From Sulfuricurvum sp. (GTDB lineage: Bacteria > Campylobacterota > Campylobacteria > Campylobacterales > Sulfurimonadaceae): a DNA stretch of 51,710 nucleotides. Below the pieces are notes generated by a model. The model saw nothing but the letters and a program-made list of their open reading frames with translations. It did not search any database and was not told the DNA's origin. The stretch spans positions 1 through 51,710 of the forward strand of contig JAQULP010000015.1 in NCBI GenBank assembly GCA_028718525.1, given 5' to 3'. This document shows, in pieces, positions 50,426 through 51,710 of the stretch (position 1 is the first letter of the stretch; every line of letters starts with the position of its first letter). Made by a program: the position numbers and the translations under genes.

Positions 50426-51003
50426 TCTTGAACCTCCCCCAGCTCTTTTCTCAATGTTTCAATCCCTTTGCGGTAGTTTCCGCTGTCACCGTACTCAAAA
50501 AATTTCTGATAACGCGAATGGATCGATTTGACCCGCGATGCGTGACGAATGGGACACCAATACTGTTCGGTCCGCGCAGCAATCTCGGAAATATACCCCA
50601 TCAAACCGTTGAAATAGCTGCAATAGAGGCAATTGAGTTTCTCAATGCTATTGAGATAGCCTAAACGGTGACGATCGATAATGATGTAATCTCCCCGTTT
50701 CACCTTCACGATTTTGTAAATCGGGAAACAAACCCATTGATACAGCGAAACAAAAGCGTCAAGGATCACAGCGGGGATCAAAACAGCCCAGATGACCGGT
50801 GCACTCACAAGGTGCAGAATCGGCGTCGTCGCTAAATAGCGGAGCAGATTTTGGCGGTCATGCCGATACGACAACAATATCTCTTCCCGTTTTTTGGTAA
50901 TTTCGCAGGTGAAGCGTTCATACTCCTGTTGCAGTTCCGCTTCCAGCTCCGATTCAAGTTGTTTGATCTTTGCAACGAGTTCATCGATTTTTTGATGTTC
51001 CAT
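50422..51003 (-). CDS. Hypothetical coiled-coil membrane protein
   Basis: An unrecognised 193-residue protein. Residues 1-45 are a charged coiled coil (IDELVAKIKQLESELEAE), 57-95 contain one or two membrane helices (PVIWAVLIPAVILDAFVSLYQW), and the C-terminal domain has a Cys pair in LNCLYCSYFNG plus a Cys in QYWCPIRHASRV, a possible metal site. It is translationally coupled to the YmdB-type gene. Start at MEHQKIDELV; the longer frame adds 11 residues. Confidence 0.7.
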   Translation of the reverse strand: MEHQKIDELVAKIKQLESELEAELQQEYERFTCEITKKREEILLSYRHDRQNLLRYLATTPILHLVSAPVIWAVLIPAVILDAFVSLYQWVCFPIYKIVKVKRGDYIIIDRHRLGYLNSIEKLNCLYCSYFNGLMGYISEIAARTEQYWCPIRHASRVKSIHSRYQKFFEYGDSGNYRKGIETLRKELGEVQE

Positions 51004-51108
51004 TTCGGCCCTTTGCCTGAAGTACGTCTGCCGCAAAGGGCATTGGATGGCACAACGATTTTATGTTTGTGCCGTAGGATTGAATGAAACTATACTATAA
51101 GATAGCAA

Positions 51109-51130
51109 AAGCACACGTAAGAGTGTGCTT
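51109..51130 (+). other. Perfect 8-bp hairpin in the divergent region before the deacetylase gene
   Basis: AAGCACAC/GTGTGCTT with a 6-base loop lies between the membrane coiled-coil gene and the PgaB-like gene, upstream of a TATAAT (51158-51163). It may be an operator or leader hairpin. No T-run follows. Confidence 0.4.
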
Positions 51131-51189
51131 GGGAGGCGGTTTCAAGCGGAGATAGAGTATAATTTTTGTTTTAATTCAAGGAAAATACC

Positions 51190-51710
51190 CTGCGTACCGC
51201 ATCACTAACGATTCTATCCGATCTACTTAAATCCATTGTCCCTATTGTGATCATATTCATTGGTTTTACCGGTAGTTATCTGATGGCAAATGAGTTACCT
51301 AATTTATGCAGTCGAGACAAGAATGTCAACGAATTTACCGTACTCAGTTATCACGAAATAGCCGATAAAAGTGAAACACTTGATTCAACCTATGCGGTAA
51401 CGCCATCGCATTTTGAAGAGCAAATCCATTGGTTGATAGCCAATGGATATCACTTTATCGGCATCAATGATATTTTAACCTATCGAAAAAACGGCAAACC
51501 ATTACCCAAAAAAGCCGTTTTAATGACGTTTGACGACGGATACCAGTCCGTTTATACTAATGCTTATCCCATAATCAAAAAATATAAAATCCCTGTTGTC
51601 ATTGCACTGGTCGGCAGCTGGATGCAGGCCAATGAAACAGTCGATTTTGATGGGCATAAGATTCCGCGTGAGAAATTCTTAAGCCAAAAAGAGATCAAAG
51701 AGATGCTACA
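51190..51710 (+). CDS. PgaB-like polysaccharide N-deacetylase, 3' end outside the window
   Basis: The first 173 codons or so of a polysaccharide deacetylase. A hydrophobic export or anchor segment (IVPIVIIFIGFTGSYLMAN) is followed by VLSYHEIADKSE and the NodB-type motif LMTFDDGYQSVYTNAYPIIKKY, with the catalytic Asp pair. It resembles the deacetylase half of PgaB, which acts on poly-N-acetylglucosamine in the periplasm. The start is uncertain: a CTG at 51190 has AAGGA 7-8 bases upstream; a GTG at 51247 is the alternative. No ATG opens the frame before the signal. Confidence 0.8.
   Translation, partial: MRTASLTILSDLLKSIVPIVIIFIGFTGSYLMANELPNLCSRDKNVNEFTVLSYHEIADKSETLDSTYAVTPSHFEEQIHWLIANGYHFIGINDILTYRKNGKPLPKKAVLMTFDDGYQSVYTNAYPIIKKYKIPVVIALVGSWMQANETVDFDGHKIPREKFLSQKEIKEML

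Noticed and set aside
49547-50431. A 294-codon plus-strand open frame
   Set aside because: It is antisense to the well-supported YmdB-type gene, shows no family motif, and begins in the repeat element.
1-51710. CRISPR arrays, tRNA genes, insertion sequences, prophage genes
   Set aside because: No regularly spaced repeats, cloverleaf-like segments, transposase motifs or phage structural proteins were recognised by reading.

Overview
The window looks like a chromosome segment of a Campylobacterota bacterium, most likely a Sulfurimonas/Sulfuricurvum-type lithotroph. The reasons are a MagIII-type DNA glycosylase, an ArsRS-like two-component pair, the cheV-cheA-cheW order with a response-regulator domain fused to CheA, an HspR-like box at clpB, and many TAATG/ATGA-coupled genes. 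The assignment is made from protein families and gene order only. No database was searched. There is no tRNA, CRISPR array, insertion sequence or phage gene that I can recognise, and no gene-free stretch longer than 300 bases.

Layout. Bases 1-168 hold a strong leftward sigma-70 promoter, probably for a stable RNA operon outside the window. Bases 169-5128 (minus) are the classic rpmH-rnpA-yidD-yidC-jag-mnmE-ruvX cluster for ribosome, RNase P, membrane insertion and tRNA modification. Bases 5281-10513 hold an unknown acidic protein, a tetrahaem lipoprotein, clpB, a DUF445 membrane protein and a two-gene unknown operon. Bases 10604-18129 (minus) form one long run, greA-argC-metallophosphoesterase-cheV-cheA-cheW-pepP, in which chemotaxis genes sit inside a housekeeping operon. 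Bases 18199-20867 encode a c-di-GMP EAL-CBS-GGDEF protein and a coupled partner. A sigma-54-like promoter at 20912 precedes an exported protein at 21013. Bases 21742-25128 (minus) are a response regulator, histidine kinase, surE and tcdA. Bases 25164-27504 are feoAB with a Fur-like box, followed by a divergent CDP-alcohol phosphatidyltransferase.

Bases 28431-32191 carry a lipoprotein, rmuC, a YchJ-like protein and a formylglycine-generating-enzyme-like protein. Bases 32389-36210 carry rho, murI and dnaX, followed by an outer-membrane porin-like gene with a Fur-like box. Bases 37540-42431 carry small or single genes: a cold-shock protein, a methyltransferase, a cupin, a 43-residue lipoprotein not listed among longer ORFs, a PAP2 phosphatase, a degenerate TatD relative, an ankyrin protein, a HAD phosphatase and YwbE.

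The accessory part is 42432-48854. It is visibly AT-rich: a sampled 60-base line at 45121 has 17 G+C, against 32 in a line of rho. It carries four tightly coupled genes (DUF262/GmrSD-like, DUF3696-type ATPase, an unrecognised protein, and an HEPN-like protein) facing a lone DndC-like sulfurtransferase. This is the best candidate for an undescribed defence system. Its right end touches a 70-base second copy of the 3' end of magIII, which together with the intact magIII gene brackets a BrnT/BrnA toxin-antitoxin module. After magIII come a YmdB-type phosphodiesterase, a membrane coiled-coil protein and, running off the right edge, a PgaB-like polysaccharide deacetylase. Two copies of a multi-hairpin element lie directly behind pepP and the YmdB-type gene.
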